Positions 54,213 to 63,288 of a stretch of DNA of 64,000 nucleotides are shown piece after piece (within the stretch, counting starts at the first letter, position 1; every line of letters starts with the position of its first letter). Location: positions 821,001 to 885,000 of the forward strand of contig NZ_PCOC01000002.1 of the NCBI RefSeq assembly GCF_002975205.1, in the 5' to 3' direction. The notes beneath the pieces are model-generated. The model did no database searches, had not been told where the DNA came from, and saw only the letters and a program-made list of their open reading frames with translations. Origin of the DNA: Ochrobactrum vermis. GTDB taxonomy: Bacteria > Pseudomonadota > Alphaproteobacteria > Rhizobiales > Rhizobiaceae. The position numbers were made by a program, and so were the translations under genes.

Positions 54213-54425
54213 ATGAAACAGGTCAACCCGACTGAGGCAAGGCAGGGGCGCGAAGGCAAGCCCGTTCTCGTGGTGTTGCTGGTCAGTATAGCGGCGGCAC
54301 TGGTCGTTTGGGTGCTGGTAGAAATCTACGGTGCCGTTATTTCCCCTGATGAGAACACGCCGAATGGCGAGAATTCCTTGCCGCCTGCTACGACGGAAAC
54401 GGTTCCGCCAGCGTCGGCGCGATAG
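54213..54425 (+). CDS. Small single-pass membrane protein
   Basis: A 70-residue protein with one membrane helix (about residues 18-43, VLVVLLVSIAAALVVWVLVEIYG) and a Pro/Thr-rich, probably periplasmic tail. A very good ribosome site (aggagg) precedes the ATG at 54213. It is not a recognised family. It lies alone after tRNA-His. A short decayed gene on the other strand overlaps its 3' end. Confidence 0.65.
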   Translation: MKQVNPTEARQGREGKPVLVVLLVSIAAALVVWVLVEIYGAVISPDENTPNGENSLPPATTETVPPASAR

Positions 54426-54757
54426 TCCATTCTCATGGTTTCATATCGATGACCGGCTAAGGGGTTTGCAAAATAGGCAGGTGCGATGAGTGGTGGCGTG
54501 GTGATCAGGCACTCACGCTCATCGGCACATATCAATATGCCTGCCGCCTGGGCCGCCTCAACAAACTGGCGACGCGCTTTGGCCGCGAGTTCCGTGTGGC
54601 CGTCCCAGCTAAGCAGGCAGGCCATGACGAGCGCATCGCGATGCTCGGGCTTGAATCTTGGCCAATGACGCAGGAAGAATTGCTCCGCATCCCGCGTGTC
54701 GCAGATGCTGTAAAAGATATCATAAATATAAACTGCAACCGGACTGGATCATTTCAT
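54326..54757 (-). pseudogene. DUF982-type gene, stopped at codon 3 (probable pseudogene)
   Basis: Reading the minus strand from ATG 54757 gives Met-Lys and then TGA (54749-54751). From there the frame stays open for more than 130 codons and encodes a clear DUF982-like pattern: QFFLRHWPRFKPEHRDALVMACLLSWDG, then AKARRQFVEAAQAAGILI. The conserved 'hWP...A..aC' and 'ar..F..AA..AgI' blocks fit. No other start codon is found before the conserved part except an internal ATG at 54625 that would cut the domain. The end also runs 100 bases into the small membrane gene on the other strand, so the 3' end may be read-through. Confidence 0.5.
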
Positions 54758-54971
54758 ATTTATTGCTTCTATATATACTAAAATATAGCTGGATTATGCA
54801 TGTGTTCGTTCCTTTCGCAATAGTATTTCTGTAATTGTTGTTAACGGATGGAATCTTTATTTTAAGATAATGAATAGTATTTTTATAGAATAAACTAATG
54901 TTTATTATGAAGGCTCATTGCTGGCATATCACCTTTCACGGAACCTAAGCTAATGGATCCCGTTATGGAGC
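54758..54971. other. AT-rich intergenic region upstream of the MgtC gene
   Basis: About 210 bases, strongly AT-rich compared with the neighbours, with no gene. It includes the promoter region of the MgtC-like gene, but I do not see a clear -35/-10 pair. Nothing else is recognised. Confidence 0.4.
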
Positions 54972-55475
54972 ATGGAACAATTCTGGGCTGAGTTTACACA
55001 TGACAATGTGATCAGTTTACCGGTGGTTCTGGCGCGGATGCTGCTGGCAACGCTGCTCGGCTCTATCATCGGTCTGGAACGGGAATGGCGTCGGCGACCA
55101 GCCGGGCTCAAGACCCACATGCTGGTCTGTCTCGCCTCCGCTACATTTACAATTGTCTCGCTGGAACTAGTCAACGTGCCGGTGTTCGACGATCAGAATA
55201 TTCGGATGGACCCGTCGCGGCTCGTCGAAGCAATCACGAGCGGCGTTGCCTTTCTGGCGGCAGGCTTTATCATTTTTGCGCGCGGCAAGATAACCGGCAT
55301 AACGACCGGCGCGGGCATGTGGCTGGCGGCATCCGTTGGCCTCGCCAGTGGTCTTGGCCTCTGGCACATCGCCATGATGGCGACGTTTATTGCCGTCACC
55401 GTTCTGATCGTGGTGGGAAAGATGGAAAACTCTGTCGGCTCAGACAACAGCAAAGTTGATGATAAAGCCTCCTGA
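54972..55475 (+). CDS. MgtC/SapB-family membrane protein
   Basis: A 167-residue protein with about four membrane helices. The family signature LATLLGSIIGLEREWRRRPAGLKTHMLV is present (Arg-rich after helix 1, about residues 26-53), and a conserved Gly-rich helix 4 segment (TGITTGAGMWLAASVGLASGLG) follows. It is the short MgtC form without the C-terminal ACT-like domain. In pathogens MgtC helps growth at low magnesium and in macrophages. That role is known for some species, but not shown here. Confidence 0.88.
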   Translation: MEQFWAEFTHDNVISLPVVLARMLLATLLGSIIGLEREWRRRPAGLKTHMLVCLASATFTIVSLELVNVPVFDDQNIRMDPSRLVEAITSGVAFLAAGFIIFARGKITGITTGAGMWLAASVGLASGLGLWHIAMMATFIAVTVLIVVGKMENSVGSDNSKVDDKAS

Positions 55476-55513
55476 GCTGTTGTCTGGCCTATCGTGTTGC
55501 ATGCAGTGACGGA

Positions 55514-55753
55514 TCAGGCTTCGGCAAGCGCCTCGGCGATGTTGTCCTTCAAGGCAAGGCGCTGCTTACGCAGGTTTGTTTCTTCTTCCTGGCTCACGGG
55601 CGCAATCTTTGTTTCTGCCCGGTGAATACGATCATTGATGGAATCATATTCTTCCAGAATGCGGGCAAAATGCGCATCCTTCGCCTTCAACGCATGAATG
55701 GCGTCGAGCTGGCCGGGAAACTCTTCTCCAAGCGTATGGGGGGTGTTCGACAT
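55514..55753 (-). CDS. DUF465 (YdcH-type) small protein
   Basis: A 79-residue protein with a coiled-coil region (HALKAKDAHFARILEEYDSINDRIHRAE), the charged DUF465 pattern, and the following LRKQRLALKD block. The start at 55753 (MSNTPHTL) has aaggag upstream. A longer frame from 55819 would add 22 residues not typical for the family. The role is unknown. It is convergent with the MgtC-like gene. Confidence 0.85.
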   Translation of the reverse strand: MSNTPHTLGEEFPGQLDAIHALKAKDAHFARILEEYDSINDRIHRAETKIAPVSQEEETNLRKQRLALKDNIAEALAEA

Positions 55754-55946
55754 TCTGCGGCTCCTTCCTTTGGTTGAAACGAGCTTCGCAAGCCAGCGCG
55801 AGAATGGCATTGATCGCAATCAAGCCAGACTGAAACGAGTATGCGGAAACTGCATGGCTGGCATGCAAAGGTCGATCTTCTAAGTACCCCAAGCCATCAC
55901 CATTTCATGGGTACGGACCAACGAAGTGTCCGTGATGGAGAGAATA

Positions 55947-56105
55947 ATGTTTACCCGCTTCAATAATCGTTTCGGTCGTGCATTCGCGCAATTCGGCAGT
56001 GCCGTTCGTGCTTCTGCTGCTGTGCGCGCTGGTCAGAAGCCAACTGCCCAGGACCTTGAGACGCTTGGCATCGACGTAGACCAGTTCCGTCGTATTCAGG
56101 GTTAA
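55947..56105 (+). CDS. Small helical protein near the right IS copy
   Basis: A 52-residue protein, starting MFTRFNNRFGRAFAQFGSAV. It has an Ala/Arg-rich middle and the C-terminal block ELARGE-like 'AQDLETLGID', which is a pattern found in many small rhizobial proteins ('DLE.LGID'). A strong ribosome site (ggagag) precedes the ATG at 55947. It ends 33 bases before the right IS copy, so the element inserted just after it. The function is unknown. Confidence 0.6.
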   Translation: MFTRFNNRFGRAFAQFGSAVRASAAVRAGQKPTAQDLETLGIDVDQFRRIQG

Positions 56106-56137
56106 GCAGTCAAGTAGGCGTATGTGTATCTGAGTAA

Positions 56138-57189
<1,052 letters not shown>

Positions 57190-57254
57190 TCATGCCCCGA
57201 TGGGCTCAACCACTTTGCACCCGCCATCGTGAAGTGCGACAACACAACGGCAAA

Positions 57255-57288
57255 GAGGCCGGAACATCCTAACAGGTGTTCCGGCCTC
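57255..57288. other. Perfect 12-bp hairpin outside the right IS transposase
   Basis: Arms gaggccggaaca (57255-57266) and tgttccggcctc (57277-57288) are perfect, and the loop can pair further (cct/agg). It lies 162-195 bases upstream of the transposase start. It may be part of the IS non-coding end, part of a guide RNA, or a host terminator. The T run is weak on both sides. Confidence 0.55.
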
Positions 57289-57326
57289 TAATGTATAAGG
57301 CCACCGTTTCCGGGGCTTTTGTTGTT

Positions 57327-57375
57327 TAGAGCGCGCATCCTTTCCGAAAAGCGATTTTCACACTTTTCGGGAGGG
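57327..57375. repeat. Bru-RS-like repeat (half copy)
   Basis: The segment tagagcgcgcatcctttcc with ccgaaaagc and cacttttcggga matches the second half of the repeat at 3378-3479. It lies just after the tctA stop (57378 side) and may be its transcript end. Confidence 0.65.
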
Positions 57376-57377
57376 GT

Positions 57378-58922
57378 TTAATCCTCATCCGTCGCCATCT
57401 GGCTGAGCAAGGCACCCTTGCCGCGCTGGCGCATGATCATAGGTACGACGACTGCGGCAATTGCCAATGTGATGAGTACAATCGATACCCAGGAATGCAC
57501 CAGCGTCATCGGGTTGCCCTGGCTGATCTGCAACGCTTGACGCAGGCTTTTCTCGGCCATCGGTCCGAGGATCAGGCCAACGACAACCGGCGCAATCGGG
57601 TATGAGAAGCGCCGCAGCACATAGCCCAGGACACCGAACGCCAGAAGCAGGCCAAGTTCGAACGAAACCGGCAGGCCGAAGAACATCGAGGTTGAGGCAT
57701 TCGCGCCAATGGTTCCAAGCGTGGCGAAAACCAGAATGCCCGCATAAAGCCAGTGACGGGGGATGGTCAGCATCTTCACCCACAGGCCGATCAGCGGCAG
57801 GTTCAAAACCAGCAGCATCAGATTGGCAACGAGAAGGCTCGCAACCAGCCCCCAGACCAGCGTGGCATTGGTCACGAACAGCAGAGGGCCGGGCTGCAAG
57901 CCGAACTGCTGGAATCCGGCCAGCATGATTGCCGCCGTCGCCGTGGTGGGCAGACCGAGTGTCAGAAGCGGAACGAGCGTTCCGGCAGCCGAAGCGTTGT
58001 TGGCCGCCTCCGGTCCAGCAACACCCTCGATAGCGCCTTTACCGAACTCTTCGGGATGTTTTGAGAATTGCCGTTCCGCCGAATAGGAAAGAAAGCTCGA
58101 CACATCGGCGCCGCCTGCAGGCATGGCCCCAATCGGAAAGCCGATGGCGGTGCCGCGAAGCCACGGCATCCACGAACGCTTCCAGTCATTCTTGGTCATC
58201 CAGACGGAACCCTTGACGGCGATGACCTCGTCTTCGGGTCTGAGTTTTTTCGACACGACCGCCAGCGTTTCGCCGATGGCAAACAGTGCAACCGCCAATG
58301 TCGTGACATTGATGCCATCAAGCAGGTTTGGCGTTCCCATGACGAGACGTGCCTGACCGGTCAACTGATCTATGCCGACGAGACCGAGCGCCAGACCGAT
58401 GAACAGGGATGTCAGACCGCGAAGTGTGGAGTCGCCGAATGCGGCAGAAACCGTCATGAAGGCCAGCAGCATGAGCGCAAAATATTCAGACGGTCCAAAG
58501 GACAGGGCGAATTTCACAACCCACGGGGCAACGAAGGCCAGCGCCAGAGTGGCGATCAGGCCGGCGACGAAAGAGCCGATGGCCGCCGTTGCAAGCGCCG
58601 GCCCGCCACGCCCGGCCCGGGCCATTTTGTTTCCCTCCAGCGCAGTGACGATGGAGGCGCTTTCGCCCGGCGTATTCAGCAGGATCGACGTGGTCGATCC
58701 GCCATACATGCCTCCGTAATAAATACCCGCGAACATGATGAGCGAGCCGGATGGGTCCAGTTTGTAGGTAACGGGCAGGAGCAGTGCGACGGTGAGCGCC
58801 GGGCCGATGCCCGGCAACACGCCGACGGCTGTGCCGAGCGTGACACCGATCAGCGCATAAAGAAGGTTTGACGGTTCAAGCGCAACCAGAAGCCCGTTGG
58901 CGAGAAGTGCGACAGTATCCAT
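57378..58922 (-). CDS. tctA: Tripartite tricarboxylate transporter, large membrane subunit
   Basis: A 514-residue TctA-family protein with about twelve membrane helices. Typical segments are [20 protein letters not shown] (residues 37-56), [22 protein letters not shown] and [14 protein letters not shown]. It works with TctB and the periplasmic TctC, powered by an ion gradient. The start ATG is at 58922. It is separated from tctB by about 120 bases that hold palindromic repeats, but belongs to the same operon by order and direction. Confidence 0.93.
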   Translation of the reverse strand: MDTVALLANGLLVALEPSNLLYALIGVTLGTAVGVLPGIGPALTVALLLPVTYKLDPSGSLIMFAGIYYGGMYGGSTTSILLNTPGESASIVTALEGNKMARAGRGGPALATAAIGSFVAGLIATLALAFVAPWVVKFALSFGPSEYFALMLLAFMTVSAAFGDSTLRGLTSLFIGLALGLVGIDQLTGQARLVMGTPNLLDGINVTTLAVALFAIGETLAVVSKKLRPEDEVIAVKGSVWMTKNDWKRSWMPWLRGTAIGFPIGAMPAGGADVSSFLSYSAERQFSKHPEEFGKGAIEGVAGPEAANNASAAGTLVPLLTLGLPTTATAAIMLAGFQQFGLQPGPLLFVTNATLVWGLVASLLVANLMLLVLNLPLIGLWVKMLTIPRHWLYAGILVFATLGTIGANASTSMFFGLPVSFELGLLLAFGVLGYVLRRFSYPIAPVVVGLILGPMAEKSLRQALQISQGNPMTLVHSWVSIVLITLAIAAVVVPMIMRQRGKGALLSQMATDED

Positions 58923-58941
58923 GATGGCACTTAGCCTTTAA

Positions 58942-59044
58942 AGCATTTCCAGCAAAAGTGCGAAGCGGTTTTGCGTAGGATAATGCGACAAAACAAGAAC
59001 TTAGAGCATTTCCAATGTTTCAGTCAAAACTGGGAATGCTCTAA
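58942..59044. repeat. Composite palindromic repeat between tctB and tctA
   Basis: The block agcatttccagcaaaagtgc, then ggataatgc, is like 47657-47700. It is followed by a second palindrome, agagcatttcc...gggaatgctct (59003-59044). It fills the space between two genes of one operon and may stabilise or split the transcript. The second palindrome overlaps the tctB stop codon. Confidence 0.65.
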
Positions 59045-59538
59045 ACGAATTGTTCGAGCCAGCCGGACGGCAGCGATAGCTGCAGGCCGCGCGCAAAGAT
59101 GAACCAGATCACGAAGGCGAAGATGATGCCGACGGGAACGCTGATCCAGAATTTGCGGTAGCCGAAGCCGCGCGCGGTCGCTGCAAAAAGCAGGCCGGTG
59201 GATAGGGAAAAGCCGACGGTTTTCATCGTCAGCATCTGGATGGCCAGACCGCCGATGATCCACGCCATCGGAGCAATTTCCTGATGCTCACGCTCGGGAA
59301 AGTCGCCGCGAAGCGCTTCGAACACGGTCCAGACGGCAAGGCCGAACAATCCGGCTGCAACGACATAGGGAACGGTTTTCGGGCCAACCGGCGAGTAGCT
59401 CGTCACGTCGTTGCCATAGGTTGTCGACCAGGCAATGGCGATGGCGACGGCTGCAAGGACGAGTGCGATGACAAGAGCGGCGAAATCTGGCGCCGCCCCT
59501 TCCGGGCGGCGCTTTTCCTGCTGGTCTGATCCTGTCAT
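59041..59538 (-). CDS. tctB: Tripartite tricarboxylate transporter, small membrane subunit
   Basis: A 165-residue TctB-family membrane protein with about four helices and poor sequence conservation, as usual for this subunit. The family is set by position between tctC and tctA and by size. The start overlaps the tctC stop (ATGA at 59535-59538), so translation is coupled. Confidence 0.88.
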   Translation of the reverse strand: MTGSDQQEKRRPEGAAPDFAALVIALVLAAVAIAIAWSTTYGNDVTSYSPVGPKTVPYVVAAGLFGLAVWTVFEALRGDFPEREHQEIAPMAWIIGGLAIQMLTMKTVGFSLSTGLLFAATARGFGYRKFWISVPVGIIFAFVIWFIFARGLQLSLPSGWLEQFV

Positions 59539-60485
59539 TTGACGAGGCCGATTTCCTTGAGAATGGTTTCAGTCGCAGCGACGTCTTTGGCAAGCTGCTC
59601 CTTGAACGCCGGACCGGCAAGATAAGTGTCTGCCCAGCCCTTATCCTTGAGCGCCTTCTGCCAGGATTCCGACTTCACCATTTTCTCGATATCGGCATTG
59701 ATGGCCGCTTCCTGCTCGGCAGTGATGCCCGGAGCCGCACCCACCATGCGCCAGTTCTGGATCGAAACGTCCACGCCACCTTCCTTGAAGGTCGGTGCAT
59801 CGATACCTTCCACGCGCTCGTCGCTCGAAATGCCGATAATACGCAGCGTACCCGCCTTGATCTGGGCTTCGAATTCGCCATAGCCGGAGATGCCGACGGT
59901 CACCTGATTACCGAGAATGGCAGCCAGTGCTTCGCCACCACCGGAAAAGGCAATATAGTTGACCTTGGTCGGGTCGACGCCTGCTGCCTTGGCAAAGAGG
60001 CCAGCAGTAATATGATCGGTGCCGCCGGCAGAGCCGCCGCCCCACGAAACGGAACCCGGATCAGCTTTCAGTTTCGCTGCAAGGTCGCCAAGGTTCTGGA
60101 TGTCAGAAGAAGCGGGCACGACGATGGCTTCATATTCGCCCGTAAGGCGGGCGATCGGTGTGATAGCGTCGAGCGTGACCGGCGATTTGTTGGTCAGGAT
60201 AGCGCCGACCATGACATAGCCGCCGACGATCAGCTGGCTCGGGTCGCCCTTGTTCTGATTCACGAATTGCGCGAGGCCGATGGTGCCGCCAGCGCCCGGA
60301 ACATTGATGACCTGCACGCTGCCGGAAATCTTCTCGTCCTGAAGCGCGCTCTGCATCGTGCGCGCCGTCTGGTCCCAGCCGCCGCCCGGAGCGGCGGGTG
60401 CCAGCACCTTGTAGTCTTCCGCTGAAGCAGAACCTGCCATAGCCAACGCCGCTACCGACGTCAGGGCCAGAATAAATCTACGCAT
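59535..60485 (-). CDS. tctC: Tripartite tricarboxylate transporter, periplasmic binding protein
   Basis: A 316-residue TctC/Bug-family receptor with a signal peptide (MRRFILALTSVAALAMAGSA, cleavage near residue 22). Typical segments are PAAPGGGWDQTARTMQ (residues 29-44) and NVPGAGGTIGLAQFV near 60. It delivers a carboxylic acid to TctAB. The exact acid is unknown. The start at 60485 has ggagga upstream. A longer frame to 60557 is rejected. Two small hairpins occur in the leader (60512-60553). Confidence 0.92.
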   Translation of the reverse strand: MRRFILALTSVAALAMAGSASAEDYKVLAPAAPGGGWDQTARTMQSALQDEKISGSVQVINVPGAGGTIGLAQFVNQNKGDPSQLIVGGYVMVGAILTNKSPVTLDAITPIARLTGEYEAIVVPASSDIQNLGDLAAKLKADPGSVSWGGGSAGGTDHITAGLFAKAAGVDPTKVNYIAFSGGGEALAAILGNQVTVGISGYGEFEAQIKAGTLRIIGISSDERVEGIDAPTFKEGGVDVSIQNWRMVGAAPGITAEQEAAINADIEKMVKSESWQKALKDKGWADTYLAGPAFKEQLAKDVAATETILKEIGLVK

Positions 60486-60721
60486 ATGTCCTCCCAAATG
60501 GAATGTATGCCGCCCTCCGGCGGACCTCCCCAAGTCCCGCTCCTCTAGCGGGAGCAAACTACATGGAGATTAGCGAAAACAAATTCAATAGGCCAGCACA
60601 TGCGACAATAGTTTGGCCGTAATTTAAGTAACGGGGCTTTCGAATCGCATGAAAATGACATGCCGAAATAGCGGGCGAGATGCGCTTGACGGCGACGATG
60701 CGCCGACGTAATAGTGTAACG

Positions 60722-60924
60722 ACGGTTCCCCGACCGAGAGCGAAGGGGATTAATAGGGAACACGGTGAGGACGACCCGAAAAGGGGCCAAGACCGTGGCT
60801 GCCCCCGCAACTGTAAGCGGATTGCCGTTCATCCTCGTGACGTTCAAAGCGTCATGCCACTGTGCCGGAGAAGCGCGGGAAGGCAGATGAACAGCAGATA
60901 TTCGTGAGCCAGGAGACCTGCCGT
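60722..60924 (+). ncRNA. Cobalamin riboswitch
   Basis: The conserved parts of the B12 aptamer are in order: a ggggattaatagggaa block, then acggtg, ccccgcaactgtaagc, gccactgtg, gggaaggc and the B12 box gagccaggagacctgcc (near 60906-60922). It lies upstream of the importer genes that start at 61208 and very likely turns them off when cobalamin is present. A further hairpin (cgggc/gcccg at 60944-60959) lies just after the aptamer. Confidence 0.95.
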
Positions 60925-60974
60925 CTAGTGTTGTCCATTGTCACGGGCGGGGATGCCCGGAGCAGGAGCCGGTT

Positions 60975-61085
60975 ATGACAGATTTCCGCGTCGCAGGACG
61001 CATTCTCCCATCGTTATCGCATGATTTCGAGATGTCCCCGGATATGCCTGCCCGCTTTCTGTGCCGGATTTTATCTGCCGTCTGA
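60975..61085 (+). CDS. Small ORF right after the cobalamin riboswitch
   Basis: A 36-codon ORF with a good ribosome site (caggag, 60963-60968) only 50 bases after the riboswitch. The peptide begins MTDFRVAGRILPSLSHDFEM and resembles nothing I know. In such riboswitches the controlled ribosome site is usually close to the aptamer, but the first clear importer gene starts 284 bases after it. The ORF may be a leader whose translation is switched, or chance. Confidence 0.4.
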   Translation: MTDFRVAGRILPSLSHDFEMSPDMPARFLCRILSAV

Positions 61086-61143
61086 CAGGATTCCTTTCGC
61101 GTATGAGCGGTTCAACTTGACCGCTCCATCCGTTTTTTCTCAC

Positions 61144-61187
61144 GCATTTCCGAACGCAAAACCGGTTCCCACTTTTGCTGGAAATGC
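61144..61187. repeat. Short palindromic repeat
   Basis: Arms gcatttcc (61144-61151) and ggaaatgc (61180-61187) enclose aaccggttcccacttttgct. The core is shared with other fragments in the window. It lies in the leader between the riboswitch and the importer genes. Confidence 0.6.
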
Positions 61188-61207
61188 TCATCATTTCGGG
61201 GATTTTC

Positions 61208-62236
61208 ATGAAAGCTTTCGGCAAAATGCCGTTTCGTTCTGCCATCTGTGCGGCTGCATTTATCGCAGGCGGTCTCGCCGCACACGCAGCGGAAACACAA
61301 TATCCGCTGACGCTGAAGAATTGCGGTCGCGAAGTCACGTTCAAGCAAGCGCCCAGTCGCGCTGTTGCCGTCGGCCAGAGCAGTACCGAAATCCTTTACA
61401 GCCTTGGTCTCGGCGACAAGGTTGTCGGGACGGCCGTGTGGTTTGGCCCTGTTCTCAAAGGCTTTGAGGAGGTGAATGCCAAGGTGAAGCGGCTCGCGGA
61501 TAACGATCCGAGCTTCGAAAGCGTCTTGGCGCAAAAGCCCGATATTGTGACGGCGGACTTCCAGTGGCATATCGGCCCGACAGGTATTGTCGCCAAACCG
61601 GAACAGTTCGAGGAACTCGGCATCCCGGCCTATACGTCGCCATCCGATTGTGTCGGCAAGGACAATTCCGGCGGCGGTGACGGTATTCGCACCGCGGCGT
61701 TCAAGATGGATATCGTCTATCGGGAAATCACCGAATTGGCGGAAATCTTCAATGTGCAGGATCGCGGCGAGAAACTCGTCGCCGACCTGAAGGCGCGTGA
61801 AGTGGCTGCACGTGAGAAGGTTGGGTCTGCTGACGGGAAGCTGTCCGCTGTTGTCTGGTTCTCCAGCACGCAGGTCGATGCCGATCCTTATGTAGCAGGC
61901 AAATTTGGTGCGCCAGCCTATATTCTTTCCGCACTCGGCATCAGGAATGTTATCGACAGCGAAGAAGAATGGCCAACGGTCGGATGGGAAACGGTTGCCA
62001 AATCGAACCCTTCGATGATCGTCGCCGCAAAGCTTGATCGCCGCCGCTATCCGGCAGATGACATTGCCGTCAAGCACCAGTTTCTGGACAACGACTCGGT
62101 GACGAAGCTGATGCCTGCGGTCGAGGACAAGCATGTCTTCGACATGGACGCGCAATCGATGAGCACTTCGCTTCGCGTGATCGAAGGCATCGAAACGCTT
62201 GCCGCCGACATAGCTGCCTCGGATCTGAACAAGTGA
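61208..62236 (+). CDS. ABC transporter substrate-binding protein, FecB/BtuF type
   Basis: A 342-residue periplasmic binding protein with a signal peptide (MKAFGKMPFRSAICAAAFIA, then AAHAAE). Two TroA-like lobes are linked by a helix. The segments KQAPSRAVAVGQSSTEILYSLGL (N-lobe) and NPSMIVAAKL are typical. The cobalamin riboswitch upstream makes corrinoid the likely ligand, but siderophore-type ligands share the fold. The ATG at 61208 is preferred. The frame extends to 61175. Confidence 0.85.
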   Translation: MKAFGKMPFRSAICAAAFIAGGLAAHAAETQYPLTLKNCGREVTFKQAPSRAVAVGQSSTEILYSLGLGDKVVGTAVWFGPVLKGFEEVNAKVKRLADNDPSFESVLAQKPDIVTADFQWHIGPTGIVAKPEQFEELGIPAYTSPSDCVGKDNSGGGDGIRTAAFKMDIVYREITELAEIFNVQDRGEKLVADLKAREVAAREKVGSADGKLSAVVWFSSTQVDADPYVAGKFGAPAYILSALGIRNVIDSEEEWPTVGWETVAKSNPSMIVAAKLDRRRYPADDIAVKHQFLDNDSVTKLMPAVEDKHVFDMDAQSMSTSLRVIEGIETLAADIAASDLNK

Positions 62237-63288
62237 CGGCGCGGGCAGCGATACCGGGCTTCAAACACAAGGGAAGGGCACGCTCCGGCGTGTTCTTCCT
62301 CATTTTCTCGCTTGTCCTGCTGCTTTTTGCCCTTTGGCTTGGAGCCGCGATAGGCGAAACTGCGATACCGCTCGACGTGGTTGCGAAAACCGTGGCTAAC
62401 CGATTGTGGAACGCCGGATATCCGCTCGAACCCATCGATGAAGGAATTGTCTGGAGTTATCGCCTCAGCCGCGCAGTCATCGCGGCATGCTGCGGCGCGT
62501 CGCTCGCAATATCCGGCGTCATCCTTCAGTCGCTGCTTCGAAATTCGCTCGCTGATCCTTACATTCTGGGCATTTCCGCTGGCGCTTCCACCGGGGCCGT
62601 CAGTGTCGCCATTCTTGGCATTGGTGCCGGTGTGCTGACGCTATCGCTCGGTGCGTTCATCGGGGCTATTGTTGCTTTCTGCCTGGTGTCCCTGCTGGCG
62701 CTGCGGGCAGGACGCGGCAGCAGCGCAATCATCCTCGCCGGGATTGCCGGTTCACAGCTCTTTAATGCGTTGACCTCGTTCATCGTCACCAAGGCCGCAA
62801 ATGCTGAGCAGGCACGCGGCATCATGTTCTGGTTGCTGGGCAATCTTTCTGGTGTGCGCTGGCCGGATGTGACGCTCGCTCTGCCCGCCTGCCTGATCGG
62901 TCTTGCCATCTGCCTGTGGCATGCACGTGCGCTTGATGCGTTTACTTTCGGAACGGAATCCGCCGCTTCGCTCGGTATACCGGTGCGCCGCGTCTATGCG
63001 GTGCTGATCGGTGTCAGCGCCATGATGACGGCAGTCATGGTTTCCATCGTCGGATCCGTTGGTTTCATCGGGCTCGTCATTCCCCATGCCGCGCGAATGT
63101 TGGTCGGGGTCCGTCATGGCAGGCTGTTGCCTGCGGCAGCACTGATCGGAGCAATCTTCATGATTGTCGCCGACATCCTGTCACGCATCATTATTCCGGG
63201 GCAGGTTTTGCCGATTGGTGTCATCACGGCTTTGTTCGGCGCACCAGCCTTCGCCCTGTTGCTTGGACAAAGGAGGGCTTCGTCATGA
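62233..63288 (+). CDS. ABC transporter permease, FecCD/BtuC type
   Basis: A 351-residue permease with about ten membrane helices. The conserved RLSRAVIAACCGASLAISGVILQSLLRNSLADPYILGISAGA segment and the cytoplasmic loop HAARMLVGVRHGRLLPAAALIGA are typical of BtuC/FecD. A GTG start at 62233 overlaps the stop of the upstream gene, and its own stop overlaps the ATPase start (ATGA), so the three are coupled. Confidence 0.92.
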   Translation: MTARAAIPGFKHKGRARSGVFFLIFSLVLLLFALWLGAAIGETAIPLDVVAKTVANRLWNAGYPLEPIDEGIVWSYRLSRAVIAACCGASLAISGVILQSLLRNSLADPYILGISAGASTGAVSVAILGIGAGVLTLSLGAFIGAIVAFCLVSLLALRAGRGSSAIILAGIAGSQLFNALTSFIVTKAANAEQARGIMFWLLGNLSGVRWPDVTLALPACLIGLAICLWHARALDAFTFGTESAASLGIPVRRVYAVLIGVSAMMTAVMVSIVGSVGFIGLVIPHAARMLVGVRHGRLLPAAALIGAIFMIVADILSRIIIPGQVLPIGVITALFGAPAFALLLGQRRASS

